Below are positions 6,119 to 11,095 of a stretch of DNA of 11,095 nucleotides, in pieces. Both the position numbers and the translations under genes were made by a program. Every line of letters starts with the position of its first letter. The first letter of the stretch is position 1. The stretch covers positions 1-11,095 of the forward strand of contig SMVY01000057.1 in the NCBI GenBank assembly GCA_004357415.1. The letters run 5' to 3'. The stretch is from Gemmatimonadota bacterium. Its GTDB lineage: Bacteria > Gemmatimonadota > Gemmatimonadetes > Gemmatimonadales > GWC2-71-9. A model generated the notes under the pieces. It worked only from the letters and a program-made list of their open reading frames with translations, was not told where the DNA came from and ran no database searches.

Positions 6119-6490
6119 ATGGAATCGAAGCACGTGATCGTCGCCGGGCCCGACCCTCATGCGAGGACAGAGATAGCCCAAGCTTTCCGCGCTTTGGGGT
6201 ACCACGTCATCCCGGCGGAAAACACCAGCCTGGCCGGCGAGGCGCTGGCCGCGGCTGACGCCGAGTACTTGGTGCTCGGGTTGGGCTTCCCCAGGATCGA
6301 CCCCGACGCCCTTCGGCGGGCGATCGATCCCGCCGGATCGGCCGAGCCGGAATCGCTCGATACCGTCGAGCGAAGACACATAGAACGCGTTCTCCAGCAG
6401 ACGGGTGGCAACCGGAGTCGGACTGCCCGGCTGCTGGGGATATCGCGCTCCACGCTGCTCTCGAAAATCCGGCGTTACGGCCTTCCTTGA
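6119..6490 (+). CDS. Small regulator: degenerate receiver-like domain plus Fis-type helix-turn-helix
   Basis: A 123-residue DNA-binding protein. Residues about 4-70 follow a receiver pattern (KHVIVAGPDPHARTEIAQAF, then GYHVIPAE, then EYLVLGLGFPRID). However, the acidic pair is reduced to PDP, and the phospho-acceptor Asp is replaced by Gly54 in LVLGLGFP. Residues 84-123 (VERRHIERVLQQTGGNRSRT then ARLLGISRSTLLSKIRRYGL) are a clear HTH_8/Fis domain as found at the C-terminus of NtrC-type and RegA/ActR-type regulators. There is no AAA+ sigma-54 domain between them. The ATG at 6119 has GGGGG immediately before it and begins exactly at the first receiver strand; longer in-frame extensions run antisense to the gene at 5119-6051. 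It probably acts as a phosphorylation-independent regulator, perhaps of its divergent neighbour. RegA-like ancestry is possible but the receiver is shortened. Confidence 0.82.
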   Translation: MESKHVIVAGPDPHARTEIAQAFRALGYHVIPAENTSLAGEALAAADAEYLVLGLGFPRIDPDALRRAIDPAGSAEPESLDTVERRHIERVLQQTGGNRSRTARLLGISRSTLLSKIRRYGLP

Positions 6491-6497
6491 CGATGAA

Positions 6498-6581
6498 GTG
6501 CGCAGGTCGCATGTCGCAGGTCGCAGTGCGCAGGGGTGTTGGGGGGCGGCCTGCGTACTGTGACCTGCGCACCCCCCCAAC
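6498..6581. repeat. Heptamer tandem array with inverted copy forming a large hairpin
   Basis: Five head-to-tail 7-base units occupy 6498-6532. They alternate between GTGCGCA and GGTCGCA-like forms, giving a 14-base superunit. A shorter inverted set follows at about 6552-6572 (TGCGTACTGTGACCTGCGCA). The outer unit GTGCGCAGGTC (6498-6508) is an exact inverted repeat of GACCTGCGCAC (6562-6572). Overlapping this, GTTGGGGGG (6538-6546) pairs with CCCCCCAAC (6573-6581). The whole could fold into alternative hairpins. It lies between the convergent genes ending at 6490 (plus) and 6713 (minus). It could be a repetitive extragenic element or a terminator for the plus-strand regulator. Confidence 0.7.
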
Positions 6582-6607
6582 CAACTGTTCCAGTTCCGTT
6601 TTGGTCA

Positions 6608-6646
6608 ACGAAGAAGAAGGACCCGGGATCCGTCGACCCCGGGCCC
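6608..6646 (-). terminator. Intrinsic terminator for the pseudopilin gene
   Basis: On the minus strand GGGCCCGGG (6646-6638) pairs with CCCGGGTCC (6627-6619) around a 10-base loop, nine pairs with one G-T wobble. A pyrimidine tail, TTCTTCTTCGT (6618-6608), follows. The tail is interrupted by C, so strength is moderate. It lies about 70 bases after the stop at 6713. A second hairpin, GGTGTCTC/GAGACACC (6687-6694 and 6718-6725), straddles the stop codon itself. Confidence 0.55.
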
Positions 6647-6712
6647 GGCCGGTGTGAGGGAGTGCCGTCTGGAATCCCCCCACTCCGGTGTCTCTCAGGG
6701 AAACGGCCGACC

Positions 6713-7144
6713 TTACGGAGACACCCTCAAGCGTCCCAGGCGCGATACGATTACCCGGCGCTGTGTTGCTCCCCGGCTGAAGGTCCAACTTCCGTTTGCC
6801 AGGCCGAACCCGATGCCCGAGGGGTGGAATCGAAGCCACCGGGACGACCCGGTAACCCGGACGCCGTACGCTCCGCCGCTCTCCCGGGCCCATCTGGTGA
6901 CCGTGTCGCGGCCGGCCAGGACCCGTATGCGGATGGAATCGGCCGACACCATCAGCAGGGTGACCCTGTTCCTGGCAATGGCCGTCGTCCGGGCCCGAAA
7001 GTGGGCCGCAGCCAGGTCGTACGCCGCCCGCTCCACGGCCAGGCGGTCGAGCGGCCGCTGCAGCCTCGGGATGGCGATTCCGGTAACGGCCGCCACCAGG
7101 GCAACGGCGAGGAGCAATTCAACCAGGGTGAATCCGCGAGTCAT
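6713..7144 (-). CDS. GspH/FimT-type pseudopilin with prepilin leader
   Basis: A 143-residue minor pilin-like protein that would be inserted in the inner membrane, processed by prepilin peptidase and added to a type IV pilus or type II secretion pseudopilus. Seen: a short leader MTRG then FTLVELLLAVALVAAVTGIAIP, with cleavage between Gly4 and Phe5 and the conserved Glu9 (fifth residue of the mature form). After the helix, QRPLDRLAVERAAYDLAAA and ARTTAIARNRV fit the GspH/FimT pattern. So do FHPSGIGFG and a C-terminal VIVSRLGRLRV, which resembles the usual VVVSxxGRV strand. The ATG at 7144 is certain from the leader; the frame extends open to 7315 but that would bury the leader. No other pilus gene is nearby, so this is an isolated minor pilin. 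A terminator follows at 6608-6646. Confidence 0.92.
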   Translation of the reverse strand: MTRGFTLVELLLAVALVAAVTGIAIPRLQRPLDRLAVERAAYDLAAAHFRARTTAIARNRVTLLMVSADSIRIRVLAGRDTVTRWARESGGAYGVRVTGSSRWLRFHPSGIGFGLANGSWTFSRGATQRRVIVSRLGRLRVSP

Positions 7145-7288
7145 GTGCCCAATATTGCAGCCGGTGGGCCGAACCCTCGGTACCGATTCGCGCCCGCCCA
7201 ACCATCTTCTTGCGGGCTGGCGGACCGATTTTTGCTGGATTGCCGTCTGTTCACCAGCAGTATCCCGGTCCGTCTTGTGCGGTCCCCC

Positions 7289-7321
7289 TTGAAACAAGGG
7301 CCCTCTTCGGGCCATGTTTGT
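7289..7321. other. Hairpin in the divergent spacer ahead of the TPR gene
   Basis: GGCCC (7299-7303) pairs with GGGCC (7309-7313) around TCTTC, and flanking AAACA and TGTTT can extend the stem through a mismatch and a bulge. A T-rich TGTTTGTTTA follows. It looks like a bidirectional terminator or a leader attenuator, but no gene in either direction ends here. It could also contain or mask the promoter of the gene at 7363. Confidence 0.3.
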
Positions 7322-7362
7322 TTAGGGATTCGTGCCCATACCACAACCAGGCAGGGAACCGC

Positions 7363-8664
7363 TTGCTGCACAAAGACCCTCACGTCCTGTTCGACTCCTA
7401 CCGGAGACCAGCCGAGGTGCCGGGACACCGGTCGTTCCTGCGACGGGCGCGGCAGCAGCGTGAGCGCCAGTGCGAGATCGGTTCCCAGTTGGCCCTGGCG
7501 GCCTTCCTGGTGGCGAGTTTGGTCGACCGAATGCTCCGGGCAACAGGGGATGACGACGACACAGAAGGGTACCGCTGGCAATTGCGCAGCACTCGGCATT
7601 TCGTAGACGAACTTCCCGGGAGTCACGCCGAGCGCGCCCACTTGGTGGCGCTGATCGACGCCATGGACCAGGCGGTCCCCCCCCCGCAACGCGCCGTGGT
7701 GCGGATGAGTCTGGTTGCCTATGCCTACTTCCTGAACCAGGAGGCCCGGCTCGAGGACGCCCTGGATATGCTCGAGCTCGCGGCCAGGACTCATGACGGA
7801 GGCTGCCCGGCGGAGGAGTACGCGTCCATCGCCATGTTCGTCGGCCGGGTAAACCGGAAACTGGCACACTTTCCCGCGGCCGAACGGGCCTACCGTGAGG
7901 CGCAGCTGACCGCCGAGGCCCTCGGCGATCAGCGCACAGTCCTGTTTTCCCAACTCGGTATGGCCAACCTGCACCGCAGCACCGGCGACCTGGCCCGGTC
8001 CCAGGACCTGGTCGAAGATGTGCTCGCCCGGTGTGACTCGCCCAAGCTGGCCGACGTGCGTTCGGCGGCCTACAGCGATCTTTCGGCGGTGTTCGAGCGA
8101 CAGGGACGCCGGATCGAGGCCGTCGCCACTGAGTACCAGGCGTTCGTGATCGCGGTGGACGACACCTCTCGATGGCGGACCCTGGCCAACCTGGGTGCTT
8201 CTCTGGTGGGGATCGGGGAGTACGCCGCCGCCAGATACGCGCTGGAAGTCGTGGCGGCGCGGTCCGACGTGTTCGACAGCCGGACCAATGCCGTCATCGA
8301 GTTACTCGGGCTGGCCTCGGCGGTACAAGACGAGTTGGGATTCCGTCGCAACTTGAGAGAGGCGGAAGGACGGGTGGAGGCCATGCCGCCGAGCATGGCT
8401 GTCGATTTTCACTATCAGGCGGGCGTTGGCATGGCACGCTTCGGCCATCTGAGCCGGGCCCGGGAATTCCTCGTCACGGCGATGGAACTGGCCGAGGCAC
8501 ATCGGCTGAACACCTGGTATTTCAAGGTGGAGCGCGTCATGCGCGGGTTGGCGGCGTGCCCCGAAGTGGAGCCGGGCCCCGAAGTGGAGCATTCCCCCTG
8601 GCACACGCCGGACCTTCGTGAGGTCACCAGCGGTTTGCAGGAATTTGCCACCGCCAACCTCTAG
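7363..8664 (+). CDS. TPR-repeat protein, first gene of a regulatory cluster
   Basis: A cytoplasmic helical-repeat protein, 433 residues from the chosen start. Several tetratricopeptide-like helix pairs occur between about residue 130 and 400, for instance YASIAMFVGRVNRKLAHFPA then AERAYREAQLTAEALGD, SQLGMANLHRSTGDLARSQD, SDLSAVFERQGRRIEAVATE, and ANLGASLVGIGEYAAARYAL. Such repeats make protein contacts; no enzymatic or DNA-binding domain is evident. The basic N-terminal part (RRARQQRERQ) followed by QLALAAFLVASLVDRML is hydrophobic but reads as an amphipathic helix more than a membrane anchor. The start is uncertain: TTG at 7363 has AGGGAA four bases ahead, while the frame stays open back to 7210 through the hairpin region. 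Near the C-terminus an 18-base unit is duplicated. The next gene starts 15 bases after the stop, so it likely belongs to the same operon. Confidence 0.8.
   Translation: MLHKDPHVLFDSYRRPAEVPGHRSFLRRARQQRERQCEIGSQLALAAFLVASLVDRMLRATGDDDDTEGYRWQLRSTRHFVDELPGSHAERAHLVALIDAMDQAVPPPQRAVVRMSLVAYAYFLNQEARLEDALDMLELAARTHDGGCPAEEYASIAMFVGRVNRKLAHFPAAERAYREAQLTAEALGDQRTVLFSQLGMANLHRSTGDLARSQDLVEDVLARCDSPKLADVRSAAYSDLSAVFERQGRRIEAVATEYQAFVIAVDDTSRWRTLANLGASLVGIGEYAAARYALEVVAARSDVFDSRTNAVIELLGLASAVQDELGFRRNLREAEGRVEAMPPSMAVDFHYQAGVGMARFGHLSRAREFLVTAMELAEAHRLNTWYFKVERVMRGLAACPEVEPGPEVEHSPWHTPDLREVTSGLQEFATANL
8558..8593 (+). repeat. In-frame 18-bp tandem duplication inside the TPR gene
   Basis: GCCCCGAAGTGGAGC occurs at 8558-8572 and again at 8576-8590, an 18-base period with only the last three bases differing. 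It encodes two CPEVEP/GPEVEH-like hexapeptides in an acidic, Pro-rich linker between the TPR helices and the tail. It is probably a recent slippage duplication. Confidence 0.85.
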
Positions 8665-8679
8665 CCGTAGAATCAGAGG

Positions 8680-9516
8680 ATGAGTTGCCATGTCGGCAGC
8701 TCTGTGGGAAAGATGGTGTCCATGCTGGTTGTTACTGCCGTTCCCGATGCCCAGTTGTTCAAGTTGCGAGCGGCCGCGTCGCCCGTGTTCACTCTGGAGC
8801 CTGTCGAGGACGGGCCGGGAATGGTCGAGGCGATCCGTTTGCGTCCCGTCGAGTTGGCGGTGGTCGATCCCAAGGATGGCCCCGGCATTGGCATACGGGA
8901 AATCGAGCGTCTGCGGCAGATGTTTCCGTCGCTGTCGTTGCTGATCTACACGGCTCTCACTCCCGAGACCGCCGAGTTGTTGTTGGCGCTCGGCCGCGTC
9001 GGCATCCGCCGCGCCATCTTCTCCCGATTCGACGACGCGCCGTCGTCGTTGCGTCAGGCGCTCCACAGCGAGGCGGAGCACACAGTGTTCCGCAAGGTGG
9101 CCCGTTCGCTTGCCGATCTGCTCGGCGCGTTGCCGGATCAACTGCGCATTGCTCTCGAATCGACTCTCACGTCTCCCATGGAGGCACCGACGGTTTCCCT
9201 CATGGCCCAGCGGGCCCGACTGGGCCGCCGGACGTGCGAGCGTCTGTTTGCCCGCTCGGGTCTTCCCTCGCCGCGCATGGTGCTGATCGTGGCCCGGCTG
9301 TTGTACGCCCATCGGCTGCTGCTCGACCCCGGGCTCACCGTGGAGAACGTCGCCACCAAGCTCGGTTACAGTCGAGCGCGCACCATGCAGGCTCATCTCC
9401 GGGAGGTCTTCGGTTTGACCGCCGGCGAAATGCGCTTGTCCCTAACGCCCGATGACGCGCTGCACATCGTCAAGGCTCGGTACTTCAACGAACCGCTTGG
9501 ACAGGTTGCCTCATGA
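8680..9516 (+). CDS. AraC-type transcriptional regulator with receiver-like N-terminal domain
   Basis: A 278-residue DNA-binding regulator. Residues about 168-252 are an AraC-type double helix-turn-helix: VSLMAQRARLGRRTCERLFA, then LIVARLLYAHRLLLDPGLTV, then NVATKLGYSRARTMQAHLRE and the ending VFGLTAGEMR. The N-terminal 15-130 has the rhythm of a receiver (LVVTAVPDAQLF, ELAVVDPKDGPG, LSLLIYTALTPETAELLLALG). An Asp63 is at the usual acceptor place and Thr91 follows it. But the first-strand acidic pair is absent (AVPD), and the late Lys is not clear. It probably cannot be phosphorylated normally and may bind another signal or a partner. Start: ATG at 8680 is used, but AGAGG touches it directly; in-frame GTG 8716 (GGGAA five bases ahead) and ATG 8713 or 8722 are alternatives that begin nearer the domain. 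It is 15 bases after the TPR gene and overlaps the next gene by ATGA. Confidence 0.87.
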   Translation: MSCHVGSSVGKMVSMLVVTAVPDAQLFKLRAAASPVFTLEPVEDGPGMVEAIRLRPVELAVVDPKDGPGIGIREIERLRQMFPSLSLLIYTALTPETAELLLALGRVGIRRAIFSRFDDAPSSLRQALHSEAEHTVFRKVARSLADLLGALPDQLRIALESTLTSPMEAPTVSLMAQRARLGRRTCERLFARSGLPSPRMVLIVARLLYAHRLLLDPGLTVENVATKLGYSRARTMQAHLREVFGLTAGEMRLSLTPDDALHIVKARYFNEPLGQVAS

Positions 9517-9920
9517 CGCTGCGCATTCTGCTCGTCGACGACGATCCCGACATTCTGCGGACTCTCACCCGCGGTCTCGAGCGACGCCACTACGAGGTCG
9601 TATGCGCCGCCAGAGCCGACAGCGCGTATACCATACTGGAGAATCAACAGGTCGATGTCGCCGTCCTCGACTTGCTGTTGCCGCAGATTCCCGGAGAAGC
9701 GCTGGCGCTCGCCATCACCCGGAAGTGGCCCCGCATGGTCGGTAGGATAATCCTCATGAGCGGTGACCCTTCACGGGGTGAGAACCTCAAGCTCAAGGGT
9801 GCGCCGTTTCCCTTCCTGTCCAAGCCGTTCTCGTTCGACCAGCTCTGCGGTCTGATCGAAACCATCGAGCACAAGAACGCAGACGACTCACGGAACGGAA
9901 CCACCGACGGGCGGACATGA
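9513..9920 (+). CDS. CheY-like single-domain response regulator
   Basis: A 135-residue stand-alone receiver that would be phosphorylated by a histidine kinase and signal by protein contact. All catalytic residues are visible: acidic cluster Asp9-Asp10-Asp11 (LLVDDDPD), phospho-acceptor Asp53 (VAVLDLLLPQIPGE), Ser83 in ILMSGD, and Lys104 in LSKPF. No output domain follows; the last 15 residues are a charged tail. The start overlaps the AraC gene stop and its own stop overlaps the MerR start (ATGA both times), so the three are translationally coupled. No kinase gene is in the window, so the donor is elsewhere. Given the coupling, its likely partners are the AraC-type and MerR-type proteins on either side. 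Confidence 0.95.
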   Translation: MTLRILLVDDDPDILRTLTRGLERRHYEVVCAARADSAYTILENQQVDVAVLDLLLPQIPGEALALAITRKWPRMVGRIILMSGDPSRGENLKLKGAPFPFLSKPFSFDQLCGLIETIEHKNADDSRNGTTDGRT

Positions 9921-10537
9921 TGACCGGCCTCCCCGGTTCGTCCGAGGCAGATCCACGCACGGCTCTCCGATCCTACCGTGGTAGCGCTCCCTGGCGGTTG
10001 CGTGATTTGGCGGCGCTGGCCAGCACCCTGCTCGAGCACGCCAACATCACCCCTGTCAGCTCGGCCGCCAGCGCCCTCCCGACGGAACGCACCATTCGAT
10101 TTTATGTGGCTCGCGGCCTCGTCAATCCACCGGAAGGGCGCGGCACTTCGGCCACCTATTCCTACCGGCACTTGCTCCAAGTCCTGGCGATCAAGTTGCG
10201 GCAAATGGAAGGGGCCACGCTGGAACGGATGGCGGAGGAGTTTCGCGATACGCCGGGTGACGTGCTGGAGCATCGCGTGGCTACCTCGCTGGGCACCCTG
10301 CCTCAGTTACCGGATGCTCTGCAGCGGCGGAGGCCCGGGACTGGAACCGCAGTGCCTAGGTCGGACCTGAACGTCCGTCCGGGAAGGGCCATTCGGAAAA
10401 TAGCGTTGGGTCCTGGAGTGGATCTCCTGATCGACGAATCTCATCCGGCGTGGCACGATGGCACTCAGTTTTCCACCCTCTCGGCACGGGTAGTAGAGAC
10501 GTTGGCGTCACTGCGCCACTCCGATCCCCAGAACTGA
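9917..10537 (+). CDS. MerR-family regulator with long N- and C-terminal extensions
   Basis: A 206-residue DNA-binding regulator. Residues about 55-110 form a MerR winged helix: LPTERTIRFYVARGLVNPPE, then the wing GRGTSATYSYRHLLQVLAIK and the helix LRQMEGATLERMAEEFRDTP. Ahead of it are about 54 residues with an amphipathic LAALASTLLEHANI stretch; typical MerR proteins begin at the helix-turn-helix. After about residue 120 there is no coiled-coil plus metal-binding loop. Instead a linker with several Arg-rich turns leads to ALGPGVDLLIDESHPAWHDG, and a final helix ARVVETLASLRH, an effector domain I do not recognise. No cysteine cluster suggests metal sensing. Overlap with the preceding receiver gene is ATGA. 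An in-frame ATG at 9920 is a trivial alternative. It may control the downstream lemA-type gene. Confidence 0.88.
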   Translation: MMTGLPGSSEADPRTALRSYRGSAPWRLRDLAALASTLLEHANITPVSSAASALPTERTIRFYVARGLVNPPEGRGTSATYSYRHLLQVLAIKLRQMEGATLERMAEEFRDTPGDVLEHRVATSLGTLPQLPDALQRRRPGTGTAVPRSDLNVRPGRAIRKIALGPGVDLLIDESHPAWHDGTQFSTLSARVVETLASLRHSDPQN

Positions 10538-10574
10538 ACCCGGCGCCTTCCGCTACGGGTTCCACATTCGTTTT
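10536..10574 (+). terminator. Possible weak terminator or attenuator between MerR and LemA genes
   Basis: GAACCCG (10536-10542) is a perfect 7-bp inverted repeat of CGGGTTC (10556-10562) with a 13-base loop. CACATTCG then TTTT (10571-10574) follows. The T run is short and displaced, so partial read-through from the regulatory cluster into the LemA gene is likely. Confidence 0.35.
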
Positions 10575-10587
10575 CAGAGGAGCTACC

Positions 10588-11095
10588 ATGCTCGGATACA
10601 TCCTGCTTGGGTTGGTCGCCATCGGCGTGGTGTGGCTTATTGCGACCTACAATACGCTAATCCACCTCAAGAATCAGGTGATCAACGGGTGGAAACAGAT
10701 CGACGTGCAGCTCAAGCGCCGGCACGACCTGGTGCCCAACCTGGTGAACACGGTGAAAGGCGCCATGGACTTCGAGCGCGAAACCATGGAGGCGGTCATC
10801 GCGGCCCGCAATTCCGCGGTCAACGCCAGTGGGGTGAAGCAGACGGCCCAGGCCGAGGGGATGCTGACGCAAGCGCTGGGCAAGCTGTTCGCGCTGGTGG
10901 AGGCGTATCCCGACCTCAAGGCAACCGGCAATATCGCCCAGCTTCAGGAAGAGTTGACCAGCACGGAAAACAAGATCGGCTTCTCGAGGCAGCATTACAA
11001 CGACGTGGCCACTCACTACAACACCAAGCAAGCCATGTTCCCCACCAACCTGATCGCCGGCATCGCCAAAGCGTCGCCCGCCGAGTTGTGGGAGA
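10588..11095 (+). CDS. lemA: LemA family membrane protein (cut by window end)
   Basis: Membrane-anchored helical protein of the LemA family. The exact role is not settled in most bacteria, and genomes often pair it with TPM-domain or M48 peptidase genes. Seen: one N-terminal membrane helix (YILLGLVAIGVVWLIATYNT, residues about 4-22). Then the family signature NQVINGWKQIDVQLKRRHDL and VPNLVNTVKGAMDFERETME, followed by AVIAARNSAV, LTQALGKLFALVEAYPDLKA, and TENKIGFSRQHYNDVATHYN. The 169 visible residues cover most of the usual 180-200. No stop is reached before 11095. ATG 10588 has AGGAG six bases before it. The gene is 50 bases after the MerR gene, separated by a weak hairpin. What follows the window would show the usual partner. 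Confidence 0.95.
   Translation, partial: MLGYILLGLVAIGVVWLIATYNTLIHLKNQVINGWKQIDVQLKRRHDLVPNLVNTVKGAMDFERETMEAVIAARNSAVNASGVKQTAQAEGMLTQALGKLFALVEAYPDLKATGNIAQLQEELTSTENKIGFSRQHYNDVATHYNTKQAMFPTNLIAGIAKASPAELWE

Noticed and set aside
6498..6532. CRISPR array
   Set aside because: Units are 7 bases long and contiguous with no spacers, and no cas gene is present.
6619..6646. Polylinker-like string of SmaI, BamHI and SalI sites, suggesting vector contamination
   Set aside because: The sites arise naturally from a GC-rich terminator hairpin; flanking sequence continues as ordinary genomic genes and does not match a vector polylinker order.
8302..9396. 364-residue minus-strand frame opposite the TPR and AraC genes
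   Set aside because: His/Gln/Arg-rich antisense product with no domain. The plus-strand AraC helix-turn-helix and tight gene spacing settle the coding strand.

Overview
This 11.1-kb window is from a high-GC bacterium with compact, overlapping genes (four GTGA/ATGA four-base overlaps). The content is a periplasmic binding protein with a methyl-accepting sensor, a type IV pilin-like protein, a Fis-type regulator, an AraC/receiver/MerR cluster and LemA. This suits a free-living Gram-negative-type bacterium. Gemmatimonadota or a similar soil phylum is my guess from style and content; no marker gene proves it.

Layout. (1) 1-2012, minus strand: a two-gene operon of a branched-chain-amino-acid-type substrate-binding protein and a methyl-accepting chemotaxis-type transducer (cut by the window edge), joined by a GTGA overlap. 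(2) 2162-3222, minus strand: an O6-alkylguanine-DNA alkyltransferase (Cys137 in PCHR) followed by a small exported protein of unknown function. (3) 3326-4473, plus strand: two unrecognised genes coupled by GTGA, the second exported. (4) 4474-5118: a 645-bp stretch without a convincing gene. It holds a cluster of TCCACA (DnaA-box-like) motifs, then a candidate structured RNA of about 430 nt ending in a very strong intrinsic terminator at 5055-5099. (5) 5119-6051, minus strand: an OB-fold plus HD-domain protein of the YhaM type with a degenerate second half of the HD site. It is divergent from a 123-residue regulator (6119-6490) built from a degenerate receiver and a Fis-type helix-turn-helix. 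(6) 6491-6712: a heptamer-based direct and inverted repeat, and a terminator facing a GspH/FimT-like pseudopilin (6713-7144, minus). (7) 7363-10537, plus strand: a tight four-gene regulatory cluster of a TPR protein, an AraC-type regulator with a receiver-like N-terminus, a canonical CheY-like receiver and a MerR-type regulator. A LemA membrane protein (cut by the window end) follows 50 bp later.

Working together. The binding protein and transducer look like a dedicated ligand-sensing pair, because no permease or ATPase is next to them. In the regulatory cluster one intact phospho-acceptor receiver (Asp53) sits between an AraC-type protein whose own receiver-like domain lacks the acidic pair and a MerR-type protein. 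This suggests one signalling pathway with phosphorylation-dependent and phosphorylation-independent parts. The least explained DNA is 4500-5100 and 6498-6581.
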